From CAZMXP01 sp964570285 (GTDB taxonomy: Bacteria; Planctomycetota; PLA2), in NCBI GenBank assembly GCA_964570285.1, contig CAZMXP010000006.1:43414-107413 (forward strand): DNA of 64,000 nt, given 5' to 3'. Below, piece by piece: positions 6,619 to 14,600 of the stretch. The notes under the pieces were generated by a model. That model was not told where the DNA came from, made no database searches, and saw nothing but the letters and a program-made list of their open reading frames with translations. Positions within the stretch are counted from its first letter, which is position 1; every line of letters begins with the position of its first letter. A program made the translations under genes and the position numbers.

Positions 6619-7502
6619 GGCAGGCAGGGCGCCTGCCGCACCTCCTCGCTCGGAGGGGGCCGGTCCGCGTTCTCCGACGGATGCCAGTTGCTGATCCGCG
6701 GCATCGGGACCTTGCAGCGAAGCGCTTCGTTGAGCACGCCGATGACGTACTTCAGTGGCATCTTGGCGATGGCCCGCAACGAGGTGAACCGCCCCTCCCG
6801 GATCCCCTCGCCGAGCGCGCCGATCTCCTCCGTCTTGAGATCGCCATCGAGATAAACGATCTCGCTGGGCATCAGCACCATCTTCCTGGCCTCACACGGG
6901 CCCCAGTGCCGGTCCACCTCGGCCCGCGCCACGAGAGCGAGCGCGCGCCCCCCTTCGCCCGGGCCAAGCGGCAACTCGATCTCGCCGTCGGGCCAGTAGC
7001 CCGTGCCGCGCCTGCGCAGCGAAACAGAAAGCAGGACGGACTGCCTCCCGCTTGCAGCGACGGCGTCGAGGATCCACGCAAAATGCAGAAAGGGCGTGTG
7101 CTGATCCATGCTCAGCAGCGCCGGGAGCTCATTCCGCTCGCGGAGTTGGCGTTCCATCTGTGCAAGGGTGCATGCCTCTCCTTCGACACGGAGGCGCCCG
7201 TCGGCGCCATAGGTGACCACCAGCCGCGCTGGGCGCCGCGGGTCGAAGCGACCTTCCGACGCCTCGGGCAAGCTCCCGTAACCGAAACCCCTCCATCCTA
7301 TGAACAGCGACATCGGCTCCTGCGACGCCGCGATCAAGCGGTACTCGATCCCCGTGCCGACCGGCAGCGCAACCAGTGCGGGCAGGGCGACCCACCACCG
7401 CCGGGGTCCAATCCGCTCCCGGGTGGCGAGCCAAGCACCAAGCAGCGTCAGCACAAAGCCGCCACACAGCAGCACCTCGAACGCCCGGACGTGCTCGGCC
7501 AC
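6597..7502 (-). CDS. Membrane protein with ExbD/TolR-like domain, copy 2
   Basis: A 301-residue paralogue of the 5004-5900 protein. Two N-terminal hydrophobic segments lead into the same ExbD-like block (GRLRVEGEACTLAQMERQL ... LLSMDQHTPFLHFAWILD) and a C-terminal region with a matching YWPDGEIELPL element. I start it at the GTG at 7502 because this aligns with the ATG of copy 1. An upstream in-frame ATG at 7547 would fall inside the palindromic element at 7535-7599 and add 15 residues with no counterpart in copy 1. The tail LPYP overlaps the opposing gene by 22 bases. Confidence 0.65.
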   Translation of the reverse strand: MAEHVRAFEVLLCGGFVLTLLGAWLATRERIGPRRWWVALPALVALPVGTGIEYRLIAASQEPMSLFIGWRGFGYGSLPEASEGRFDPRRPARLVVTYGADGRLRVEGEACTLAQMERQLRERNELPALLSMDQHTPFLHFAWILDAVAASGRQSVLLSVSLRRRGTGYWPDGEIELPLGPGEGGRALALVARAEVDRHWGPCEARKMVLMPSEIVYLDGDLKTEEIGALGEGIREGRFTSLRAIAKMPLKYVIGVLNEALRCKVPMPRISNWHPSENADRPPPSEEVRQAPCLPYPEPWE

Positions 7503-7534
7503 GCCCTCATGATAGTCGGGGCGCCGACCCTGCC

Positions 7535-7599
7535 GAGCCAGGCTCATTAGTTCCGATGTGAGTGGAATTCCCCAAGAGCGGAACTAATGAGCCTGGCTC
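7535..7599. repeat. Family 1 palindromic element, copy 1
   Basis: 65 bases with perfect 21-base inverted arms (7535-7555 and 7579-7599) that begin GAGCCAGGCTCATTAGT. The arm tip GAGCC-A-GGCTC is itself a small palindrome. Three further sites carry the same sequence, at 11488, 14973 and 28368. It has no coding capacity and resembles a MITE or REP-type element. It sits between the ExbD-like gene and a truncated HicB-like gene. Confidence 0.9.
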
Positions 7600-7603
7600 G
7601 TAG

Positions 7604-7744
7604 GCTGGCGTGCTCGCCTACGGGAATACTGCCGAAGAGGCCCAAGCCAAAGCCCAGGTGCTGGCCCTCCGCGTGCTAGCCGAGCGGCTCGAACACGGGG
7701 AGGCACGTCCTGCCGATATCAGCATCTCCGTCGCGCCGGCATGA
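7604..7744 (+). pseudogene. HicB-like antitoxin remnant, N-terminus missing
   Basis: The frame reads AGVLAYGNTAEEAQAKAQ and continues to VLAERLEHGEARP and a TGA. This is the typical C-terminal two thirds of small HicB-family proteins, which normally have about 25 residues before the PGVLAYG turn. Here an in-frame TAG at 7601-7603 and then the palindromic element (ending at 7599) replace that part. A GTG at 7610 could start a 44-residue product, but the fold would be incomplete. Insertion of, or deletion next to, the element most likely destroyed the gene. No HicA partner is seen. Confidence 0.7.
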
Positions 7745-7797
7745 GTTCGTGGAGCTCGGCGCGAGCCTCCCGCTTCCATCCTCGGTCGAGATCGATC

Positions 7798-7816
7798 CTC
7801 GCGGTGCCGCCGCGAG
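7798..7816 (-). terminator. Hairpin downstream of RelE/ParE-like gene
   Basis: A 7-bp perfect stem (CTCGCGG/CCGCGAG) with a 5-base loop lies 2 bases beyond the stop of the toxin gene on the minus strand. No T-run is evident, so rho-independent termination is uncertain. Confidence 0.35.
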
Positions 7817-7818
7817 GG

Positions 7819-8127
7819 CTACGGCTCCTCCCAGCCCCCCGGCGGGAAGAGGCGCGCCCCGTGATGCACCGTCAGGACATGAATCTCCGCCTCACCGACC
7901 AGTCGGTAGACGACGCGGTAGGGGCGAACGACGACTTCGCGCAAGTGAGGCCGCTCGAACTCGGGAACCTGACGCCCCGCACGCGGGAACCCGGCGACTC
8001 GTTCCACTGCGGCAACCAATCGCGCGATGACGATCCTGGCGACCTGCGGCGATTCCTGACCCAGGTACTCCGCGATCGCGCTCAGGTCGGCATCGGCCCG
8101 TCGGGTCCAGAGAACTCTCGCGGTCAC
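7819..8127 (-). CDS. RelE/ParE-family toxin
   Basis: A 102-residue protein with the ParE/RelE fold signature. It starts with a strand and helix (VLWTRRADADLSAIAEYLGQ), followed by an amphipathic helix (IARLVAAVERVAGFPRAGRQVPE). The central FERPHLREVVVRPYRVVYRLVGEAEIHVLTVHHGARLF block has the R-x-Y-RVVYR and V-x-HGAR elements usual for ParE-type toxins. Such proteins block gyrase (ParE) or cleave ribosome-bound mRNA (RelE); which applies cannot be told here. It overlaps the upstream antitoxin-like gene by 4 bases (ATGA), the standard antitoxin-toxin order. Confidence 0.88.
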   Translation of the reverse strand: MTARVLWTRRADADLSAIAEYLGQESPQVARIVIARLVAAVERVAGFPRAGRQVPEFERPHLREVVVRPYRVVYRLVGEAEIHVLTVHHGARLFPPGGWEEP

Positions 8128-8324
8128 CTCGCCGGACGCCGCCTTGCCCCAAGCCGCCGCTTGACCTTCTCGTGCGGGATCAACTCGCCGGCCTCGGACT
8201 GACGAAGCCCCTCCTCCACGGCGGCGAGGAAGCAGAGACGCTCGATCGCGTCGGTGAAGGTGGCGCTCGCGGGGAGCGCCCGCAGGGCTGCCAGCGCGCG
8301 AGCCTTCTCCGAAGGATGTGCCAT
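8124..8324 (-). CDS. Antitoxin partner of RelE/ParE-like toxin
   Basis: A 66-residue protein immediately upstream of the toxin, overlapping it by 4 bases. Residues 24-60 (TDAIERLCFLAAVEEGLRQSEAGELIPHEKV) match the C-terminal toxin-binding helix found in many ParE/RelE partners, where VEEGLxxxExGxxIPHEEV is common. The N-terminal DNA-binding part is short and not typical of ribbon-helix-helix antitoxins, so self-regulation is uncertain. A TAGAAT hexamer lies 7 bases before the ATG. Confidence 0.8.
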   Translation of the reverse strand: MAHPSEKARALAALRALPASATFTDAIERLCFLAAVEEGLRQSEAGELIPHEKVKRRLGARRRPAR

Positions 8325-8331
8325 GGCTCCA

Positions 8332-8337
8332 ATTCTA
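8332..8337 (-). promoter_or_regulatory. -10-like TAGAAT for toxin-antitoxin operon
   Basis: TAGAAT on the minus strand ends 7 bases before the antitoxin ATG at 8324, implying a leaderless or nearly leaderless transcript. Confidence 0.5.
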
Positions 8338-8389
8338 TCACGTTGTCGGGTCTGCTCCCTTGCCCGCCGGCCTAGCCTCCAGTCGCCCC

Positions 8390-8941
8390 CTACCTCCGCG
8401 CCTGCTGCACCAGTTGCAGGAACTCCGACCGCGTGCGCGCGTCGCTGCGGAAGCCGCCGAGCATGCAGGAGGTGACGGCGTACGACGACTGCTTCTCGAC
8501 GCCGCGCATGCGCATGCAGAAGTGGTCGGCCTCGATCAGCACGCCGACGCCCTTCGGCTTGACGACCTTCATGATCGCCTCGGCGATCTGCGTCGTCATC
8601 CGCTCCTGCACCTGCAGCCGCCGCGCGTACATGTCGACGATGCGCGGGATCTTCGACAGTCCCAGGATCCTCCCGTTCGGCAGGTAGGCGACGTGCGCCT
8701 TGCCGACAAAGGGCAGCATGTGGTGCTCGCAGAGGCTGTACATCTCGATGTTGCAGACGAGGATCATCTCGTCCGCCTCCTCCTCGAACACCGCGCCGTT
8801 GACGACCTCCTCGAGGCGCAGCGCATAGCCCGACGTCAGGAAGCGGAGCGACTCGTCCACCCGCGCCGGCGTGCGGGCGAGCCCCGGCCGGGCGGGGTCC
8901 TCGCCGATCGCCTTGAGCATCTCGCGGACATGGTCTTCCAT
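8390..8941 (-). CDS. folE: GTP cyclohydrolase I
   Basis: A 183-residue enzyme of the usual length that converts GTP to 7,8-dihydroneopterin triphosphate, the first step of folate (and queuosine) synthesis. Signatures are the N-terminal RxGLARTPARV, the zinc site in MYSLCEHHMLPFVGKAHVAY (Cys and His of CEHH), GLSKIPRIVDMYARRLQVQE, and the late Cys-containing segment ADHFCMRMRGVEKQSS, whose Cys is the third zinc ligand. The ATG at 8941 was chosen because the 121 residues upstream in the same frame are not family-like. It is divergent from the zinc-ribbon gene across 30 bases. No other folate genes are adjacent. Confidence 0.96.
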   Translation of the reverse strand: MEDHVREMLKAIGEDPARPGLARTPARVDESLRFLTSGYALRLEEVVNGAVFEEEADEMILVCNIEMYSLCEHHMLPFVGKAHVAYLPNGRILGLSKIPRIVDMYARRLQVQERMTTQIAEAIMKVVKPKGVGVLIEADHFCMRMRGVEKQSSYAVTSCMLGGFRSDARTRSEFLQLVQQARR

Positions 8942-8958
8942 TGCGGGGTTGCCAAGTT

Positions 8959-8964
8959 TACCTT
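8959..8964 (+). promoter_or_regulatory. -10-like TACCTT before zinc-ribbon gene
   Basis: TACCTT ends 7 bases before the GTG at 8972. The position supports GTG rather than the in-frame TTG at 8963 as the start codon. Confidence 0.4.
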
Positions 8965-8971
8965 GGCCGCC

Positions 8972-9202
8972 GTGGGAACCCGCGTCTGCGCGCACTGCGG
9001 CGAGATGTACCCGGAGAGGCGCCCCAACTGCCCCCACTGCGGGGCGGAGGCCGACCTCACCTTCAGCGACGACTCCGAGGCCTTCGACGACCCGCGCATG
9101 GACGAGGAGGAGTACGAGGGGGTGCTGGAACGGGAGGGGCTCTCCCGGAAGGGCTGCTCCCTCCCCCTCCTCGCGCTCCTCCCCCTTCCTTTTCTGTTCT
9201 AA
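8972..9202 (+). CDS. Zinc-ribbon protein with C-terminal hydrophobic tail
   Basis: A 76-residue protein. CAHCGEMYPERRPNCPHCG at about 6-24 is a four-cysteine zinc ribbon (CxxC-x11-CxxC). It is followed by an acidic linker (DDSEAFDDPRMDEEEYEG) and a terminal hydrophobic stretch (SLPLLALLPLPFLF) that could anchor it in the membrane. It precedes the ECF sigma gene by 10 bases in the same direction, so it may be the first gene of that operon. Function unknown. Confidence 0.7.
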   Translation: MGTRVCAHCGEMYPERRPNCPHCGAEADLTFSDDSEAFDDPRMDEEEYEGVLEREGLSRKGCSLPLLALLPLPFLF

Positions 9203-9212
9203 TCCGCGCGAA

Positions 9213-9815
9213 TTGAACACGGCCGGGGCTGGTAGAGGTGACTCAGGCGGACCGCCCGAAGACGAACTTCGCGCGATCCGGGCCTGCCAGGCGGGCGACC
9301 GCAACGCCTACGAACTGCTCGTCTGCCGCTACGCGGCACGCGCGCAGGGCGTGGCGCGGGGCATCCTGCGGGATGCCGCGCTTGCGGAGGATGCCGCGCA
9401 GGAGGCCTTCGTGCGCGCCTTTCGGGCGATCCGCCGCTTCAATCTGAGCGAGCGCTTCTACCCGTGGTTCTACCGGATCCTCAAGAACGTCTGCTTCACG
9501 CTGCTCAAGCGCCGCAAGGGGCAGGCGGGGGAGGTCAGCCTCGACCAGGAGGGGGCGCCCGCGGTCGCGGCGCCGGACTGCGACCCGGTCGCGCCCGCGG
9601 CGCGCACGGAGTTGCGCGCCCGCATCGACGCGGCGCTGGCGCTCGTCTCCGACGCGCACCGGGAGATCCTCGTGCTGTCCCATTTCGAGGAGTTCTCCTA
9701 CAAGGACATCGCGCTCGCGCTGTCGATCCCGATCGGCACGGTCATGTCGCGCCTCTGGGCGGCGCGGCGGGCGCTGCGCGAGAAGCTCGGCCCCCTCGGG
9801 GTGGCGGATGAGTGA
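9213..9815 (+). CDS. ECF-family RNA polymerase sigma factor
   Basis: A 200-residue sigma-70 protein with only regions 2 and 4. Region 2 is AYELLVCRYAARAQGVARGI through AEDAAQEAFVRAFRAI and FYPWFYRILKNVCFTLLKRR. Region 4 is DAHREILVLSHFEEFSYKDIALALSIPIGTVMSRLWAARRALREKL, including the helix-turn-helix. The start is assigned to TTG 9213 because no ATG or GTG occurs in frame before region 2; this is the weakest part of the call. It overlaps the next gene by 8 bases, which is the usual sigma/anti-sigma arrangement. Confidence 0.92.
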   Translation: MNTAGAGRGDSGGPPEDELRAIRACQAGDRNAYELLVCRYAARAQGVARGILRDAALAEDAAQEAFVRAFRAIRRFNLSERFYPWFYRILKNVCFTLLKRRKGQAGEVSLDQEGAPAVAAPDCDPVAPAARTELRARIDAALALVSDAHREILVLSHFEEFSYKDIALALSIPIGTVMSRLWAARRALREKLGPLGVADE

Positions 9816-10239
9816 CCTGCACGTCTTGCTCATGGGCTATCTCGACGGCGAGCTCGGGCCGGACGACGTGCGCCGCGTCGAGGAGGCGCTCGCGGCCGAT
9901 CCCGCGCTTCGGGCCGAGCTCGCGGAGATGCGCGCGGTGGCGCGGCTGATGGACGGCCTCGGCGTGGACGAGAAGTCCGACGCCGCGCTGAAGCTCTTCT
10001 GGGGCGGCGTCTACAACCGGCTCGAGCGGCGCACCGGCTGGTTCCTGCTGCTCGGCGGCTTCTTCGGGCTCGTCGCGCTGCTCGCGGGCATCTTCTTCGC
10101 GTCGTCGACGACGCCGCTCGGCGTCAAGGTCGCCGTCGCGGCGCTGGGCCTCGGCTCGGCGGTGCTGCTCGGCAGCGTCTGGCGCGAGCAGGCGCGCGCC
10201 GCTCGCCACGACCGCTACAGTAGGGAGGTCATCCGATGA
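9808..10239 (+). CDS. Putative anti-sigma factor, membrane-anchored
   Basis: A 143-residue protein overlapping the sigma gene by 8 bases. The N-terminal LMGYLDGELGPDDVRRVEEALAADPALRAELAEM is the helical bundle typical of anti-sigma domains, but it lacks the HxxxCxxC zinc motif of the ZAS subtype. Two hydrophobic segments follow at about 73-93 and 98-121, so the N-terminal sigma-binding part faces the cytoplasm. It presumably holds the ECF sigma inactive until an envelope signal arrives. The signal is unknown. Confidence 0.82.
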   Translation: MSDLHVLLMGYLDGELGPDDVRRVEEALAADPALRAELAEMRAVARLMDGLGVDEKSDAALKLFWGGVYNRLERRTGWFLLLGGFFGLVALLAGIFFASSTTPLGVKVAVAALGLGSAVLLGSVWREQARAARHDRYSREVIR

Positions 10240-10559
10240 TCGTGACGACCACGTCCGATATCCCCGGTCGCCGCGTCAGCCGCGTGATCGGCGTCGCGAA
10301 GGGGACGACGGTGCGCTCGCGCCACATCGGCAAGAACTTCCTCGCGGCGGTGCGGGCTGTCGTCGGCGGCGAGATCCTCGACCTGACGAAGGTCGTCGCC
10401 GAGGCGCGGGAGCAGGCGTTCGACCGCATGATCGAGGATGCGCAGCGCATGGGCGCGAACGCGGTGCTCGCGATGCGCTTCTCGTCGGCGGAGGTGATGC
10501 GGAACGCGGCGGAGATCGTCGCCTACGGCACCGCGGTCGTGCTGGAGGAGGGGAGTTGA
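10236..10559 (+). CDS. YbjQ/UPF0145 family protein
   Basis: A 107-residue protein matching the YbjQ/UPF0145 family: MIVTTTSDIPGRRVSRVIGVAKGTTVRSRHIGKNF at the start, then GGEILDLTKVVAEAREQAFDRMIEDAQRMGANAVLAMRF. The family forms pentameric rings; a metal-binding role has been suggested but not shown. It overlaps the anti-sigma gene by 4 bases and the next gene by 4 bases, which places it inside the sigma operon. Confidence 0.92.
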   Translation: MIVTTTSDIPGRRVSRVIGVAKGTTVRSRHIGKNFLAAVRAVVGGEILDLTKVVAEAREQAFDRMIEDAQRMGANAVLAMRFSSAEVMRNAAEIVAYGTAVVLEEGS

Positions 10560-11485
10560 AGCCGCCCGCGGTCGCGCTGCTGATGGTGGTGGCGGCCGCC
10601 GCCGGCTTCCTGGCCGGCCGCATCCGTGAAGGGGAGGGGGCACGGGGGCCGGCGCGCAGCGCCATCGAGAGCGCGCCGCGCGACAGCGTCGTGATCCCGG
10701 TGGCGGAGCTGGAGTCCTACCGCGAGCGCGAGGCGCGCCACGCCGCGATCGCCGAGGAGAACGCGCGGTTGAAGGCGCGGCTGGAAGAGGTCGAGCCGGC
10801 GGCGACGGAGACGGAGGAGTTGCCGCCGGGATCGCGCAGGCCTGACGGCTCGATCGTCGGCGGCGGCAAGTGGTCGAAACCCTTCGTGCAGACGGCCACG
10901 GGCTTCATCGAGCTGATGCTCGGCCAGTTCCTCGCCGAGGCGAACCTGACGCCGGACCAGGAGCAGCGGCTCAGGGCGGAGATGCGCCAGCGCATCGGCG
11001 AAGCCCTGCAACTCGGCGCCGACTTCACGAACGGCGACCTGACCGGCGACGAGGTCTACGCGAAGATGCTCGGCGTCTACGAGGAGGCGGCGCAGCAGAT
11101 CACCAACATCCTCGACGGCCGCCAGTTCCAGGTCTACGTCGCGTACGAGGGGCGCGTGAAGCAGATGATGCAGCAGCAGATCGTCTCGAGCGAGATGGCC
11201 GGCCTGCGCTCCGAGCTGAACCTCGACCCGGAGCAGGAGAGCAAGGTGAAGCAGATCGTCGAGGAGCGCTGGCGCCGCGTGCAGGCCGCCGTCCCGACCG
11301 CGATCCCCAACATCCTCTTCAAGCCGGTCCGCCGCGAGGCGGACGCGGCGATCTACGCGGAGACGGCCTCCCAGATCCGCGAGTGGCTGCGCCCCGAACA
11401 GAAACCCGCCTTCGACCGCTTCGAGAGGGCCGCGCCCGAGGCGCCCTACAGCTACCGCAACATGCTCCTCCCCCGGGCGCCTTGA
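10556..11485 (+). CDS. Membrane-anchored helical protein of the sigma operon
   Basis: A 309-residue protein from a TTG start that overlaps the YbjQ stop (TTGA). A single N-terminal hydrophobic segment (about 5-20) is followed by a coiled coil (about 46-83), and then repeated helical blocks with LTPDQEQRLRAEMRQRIGE and LNLDPEQESKVKQIVEERW. Those LxPxQExxLR blocks recall Spy/CpxP-type LTxxQ motifs and suggest a periplasmic helical protein, possibly sensing envelope stress for the sigma factor. No known family was recognised. The gene ends 2 bases before a palindromic element. Confidence 0.6.
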   Translation: MKPPAVALLMVVAAAAGFLAGRIREGEGARGPARSAIESAPRDSVVIPVAELESYREREARHAAIAEENARLKARLEEVEPAATETEELPPGSRRPDGSIVGGGKWSKPFVQTATGFIELMLGQFLAEANLTPDQEQRLRAEMRQRIGEALQLGADFTNGDLTGDEVYAKMLGVYEEAAQQITNILDGRQFQVYVAYEGRVKQMMQQQIVSSEMAGLRSELNLDPEQESKVKQIVEERWRRVQAAVPTAIPNILFKPVRREADAAIYAETASQIREWLRPEQKPAFDRFERAAPEAPYSYRNMLLPRAP

Positions 11486-11487
11486 CC

Positions 11488-11564
11488 GGAGCCTGGCTCA
11501 TTAGTACCGCTCTTGGGGAATTTCCCGCGAAAGGGGCAGGAGCGGAACTAATGAGCCTGGCTCC
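11488..11564. repeat. Family 1 palindromic element, copy 2
   Basis: 77 bases with 25-base inverted arms (11488-11512 and 11540-11564; two mismatches) built on GGCTCATTAGT. It starts 2 bases after the stop of the preceding gene, so it could form a large hairpin in the transcript and act as a terminator. Just beyond it, 11566-11579 (GCCTGATTAGTATC) looks like a decayed third arm. Confidence 0.88.
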
Positions 11565-11609
11565 GCCTGATTAGTATCATCTCCGGCGTCGATCGAGCGG
11601 AGGTGCCGG

Positions 11610-14600
11610 ATGACCACGTCGTGGCGGGCCTGGTTCGGGTTGGTCGTCGTCGCGTCGCTTTGCGGCGGCTGCGGGGGCGGCGACGAAAAGGAGAAGAAGA
11701 AGCCCTGGCACCCCGGCTTCGGCGGCGCCACAGAGGGCGGCGGCGCCACCGAGGTCGGCGGCGCCATCGAGGTGGGCGGCGACAGGCTGGAGCGCCCCGC
11801 CGGGAGCGGCGTGCAGAGCTTTGTCGCGGTACCGGCGCCGGCGGAACCGGTCAACCGGAATCTCGTGCGCGTCTCGCAGGCGTACACGATCGCTTCGGAC
11901 GGGGCGGTGTTCGCGAAGCCGGTCACCGTGACGCTGGGCCTCGACCGGTCGAAGCTCCGCCCCGACCTGACTCCCGAGGAGGTGCACCCCGTGATCGCCT
12001 TTGGCGGACAGACGGAACGGCTGCGCCGGAACGTGAAGCTCGATCTCGCCGCCGGCACCGTCTCGTACGAGCTCGACCGCCGCTTCCCGCTGGTCGCGGT
12101 CGAGGGCGAGGGGGCGGCGGGGGGCGGCGACGTCACGACCTACGTCGTCATCGACGGCAAGAAGCTCGCTCCGCTCGGCACCTCCTCGGAGCCGTCGCTC
12201 TACGCCATCGAGGCGCACGCGACGGATGCGGCACCCTACGCGGATCCGGTCCTGAAGCATCTCGCCTCCGCCCGCGACAAGCTGGAGAAGCTCGGCTTCC
12301 CGCGCGTGGCGCCCGTTCGCATCGAAGTCGCGGACCTCCAGCCGGGCCTCGCCGGGCAGGCGAGCGGAGCCCACCTGATCGAGCTGAACTTCGCGACGCT
12401 CAGGGACCAGCCCTTCTTCACCGAGGCGCTGCTCGCCCACGAGTACTTCCACCTGGTACAGCAACGGCTCCTCGAAAACGCGCTTGCGAAATACCCGAGC
12501 GTAGCCAGCAGCTTCACGCCCGAGGACGCGCGGTGGGTGGATGAGGGGACGGCGGACGCGGTCGAGCACGTGCTCGGCATCCTTCCCGCGGCGAATGCGC
12601 TCGGGAGGCTGAGGCTGAACTTTGGCTACCGTCGGCTCAACGCCTTCGACCAGGCCAAGAACGAGATCCACGAATACCAGGCCGCCGCCTTCTTCCTGTA
12701 CGTCCACAGCCGCTACGGCGACCTGCGGCCGGTGCTCGACCAGTACTACGCGGGACTCTTCGCCACCGAGGGCCCGCCCCCCCCGCCCCCCGACCTTTCC
12801 CTTCCGCCGGACTCTCTCGAGGCCCTGCTCCAGGAGGAGGCGCTTCTCGACGCGTTCAAGGCCGATGCCTACCGCGCCATGAACGCGGCGCTTCAGTCCC
12901 ATCACAAGAAGTCGCTGCGCCGGGTCTTCCTCGAGTCGTTGATGGCGCTCTACGTCAGGAAGGACATCGAGCCCTTCACGTCGGGTGCGGCGGCGGTCTT
13001 CGGCGCGCCGATGGAGTTGCGCGTGCCGGACGGGGAACTCGTGAAGATCAACTGTCCCTACCGCATCGGCGACAGTTGGACGGGCGAGCAGGAGACCGGG
13101 CCGCAGGCGGGCGACGGGATGTGCATCGTCTCCGCGGTCGAGATCACGCGGATGAAGATCCCCGACGAGCAGGAGGGCGCCGCTCTCCAGCTCACGCTCT
13201 CCTGCGCCAGCGCGAAGAACCGCAACGACGTGATCATGATCGCGTTCCCCGTCGGCGGCGACGGCAAGGTGCGCCCGCACTCGGTGGGCAACCTCGACCG
13301 GCCGGCGTCGGTCGCGGACTGGAACCAGTTCCCGAAGGCGATCGTCTGGCTCGTCAACACGACGGCGGAGCCGCGGGACGGCATCCGGCTCAAGGCGGTG
13401 GTCAAGGCGGGCTCGGATCTGAAGCTCGGGATGCACGAGGCGCGGCGCGACACGGAGGGGGACACGCTCGTCGCGACGAGCCCCGCGCTGGGCCGGCTCG
13501 ACGAGAAGGACAAGCGGAACGGCCTGCGCTTCGTGCTCTACCGCGCGATCGCCGCGTCGGGCCCGTTCGAGAAGGTGACAAGCAACTGGCTCGCCGAGAA
13601 CGTGCAGGTGGACATCGTGAAGGGCAACCCGCGCTCGAAGGAGTACCTGCTCGCGGCCGACCGGGTGAGGATCTGGGCCCCGAACGTCTACCGGGACGAC
13701 CAGACGCCGCAGTCGGGCCCCTTCTGGTACCGCGTCGGCCAGACGCTGCTGCTCGACGGGAAGGCGCAGGGCGAGGAGACCCTCTCGAACGTGATCGGCC
13801 CCGGCGACGGGATGATCCGCCTGAACCCGGGATCGCCGCCCGGGCCGAAACAGGAGGAGCCCCGCGTGGAGGGGCAGTGGTGCGTCGTCGAGGCCGCGCT
13901 GTCGGCGTCGAACCAGAACTGGGACTGCCCGGGGGCCGAGTTCACGGTGCGCTACGGCGGGTGGACGGGCCGCTTCCTCTCCGGGCGGCGCGAGGAGTCG
14001 CACAACTGCGGCATCATCGACGAGAGCTACCGCACGATCGGGTCGAAGGCCCGCCTGCGGATCCCCTACCGGCCGCAGGGAGGAGAGGTGCAGATCGAGG
14101 CGAGGGGCAAGGGGCTCTCGGCCACGCGCTCTCTGACGCTTCCCACGGACGCCGCCCTCGCGAAGGCGGAGAGCGACGCGAGCGACCGCCTCGAGAAGAG
14201 GAAGCAGGACCTTGCGGCCTACTGGGCGAAGGAGGCGGAGAAGGCGCAGGGGGCCCTCGACGCGGCGCGAAAGGGGCTCGCCGACTACGAGGAGGCGCGC
14301 CGCAAGGGAGGGGTCGTCTTCGGGACCGTGCCCGAAATCCGGAAGGGGATCCTGCGCTGCGAGATGGAGGTCGCGCGCGTCCGGCGCATCGGCATCGCTT
14401 TCGTCGACGCGCAGGCCTACGAGCAGTGGCCGAACTCGCCGCAAACGATCGACCCCGCGATGCAACTGAAGTTCCTCGAACGCGTCGCGCAACGCCAGGA
14501 CACGGATCAGGCCTTCGAGATCGAGAAGATCAGCGCGGAGATCGCGCTGCTCGGCGAGCTTGCCGGCGCGAGCGCGGACGAGTCGGAGCGCAAGAGCCTC

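Larger units (their letters stand above)
4531..7502. repeat. Tandem duplication of a convergent two-gene unit
   Basis: Two units, 4531-5900 and 6124-7502, have identical architecture. Each has a plus-strand gene for a 159-residue membrane protein facing a minus-strand gene for a protein of about 300 residues with an ExbD-like domain. The coding ends of each pair overlap by exactly 22 bases (5004-5025 and 6597-6618), encoding matching tails on both strands (RRPRYS on one, LPYP on the other). The proteins have diverged, so the duplication is old and both copies appear intact. Confidence 0.85.
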
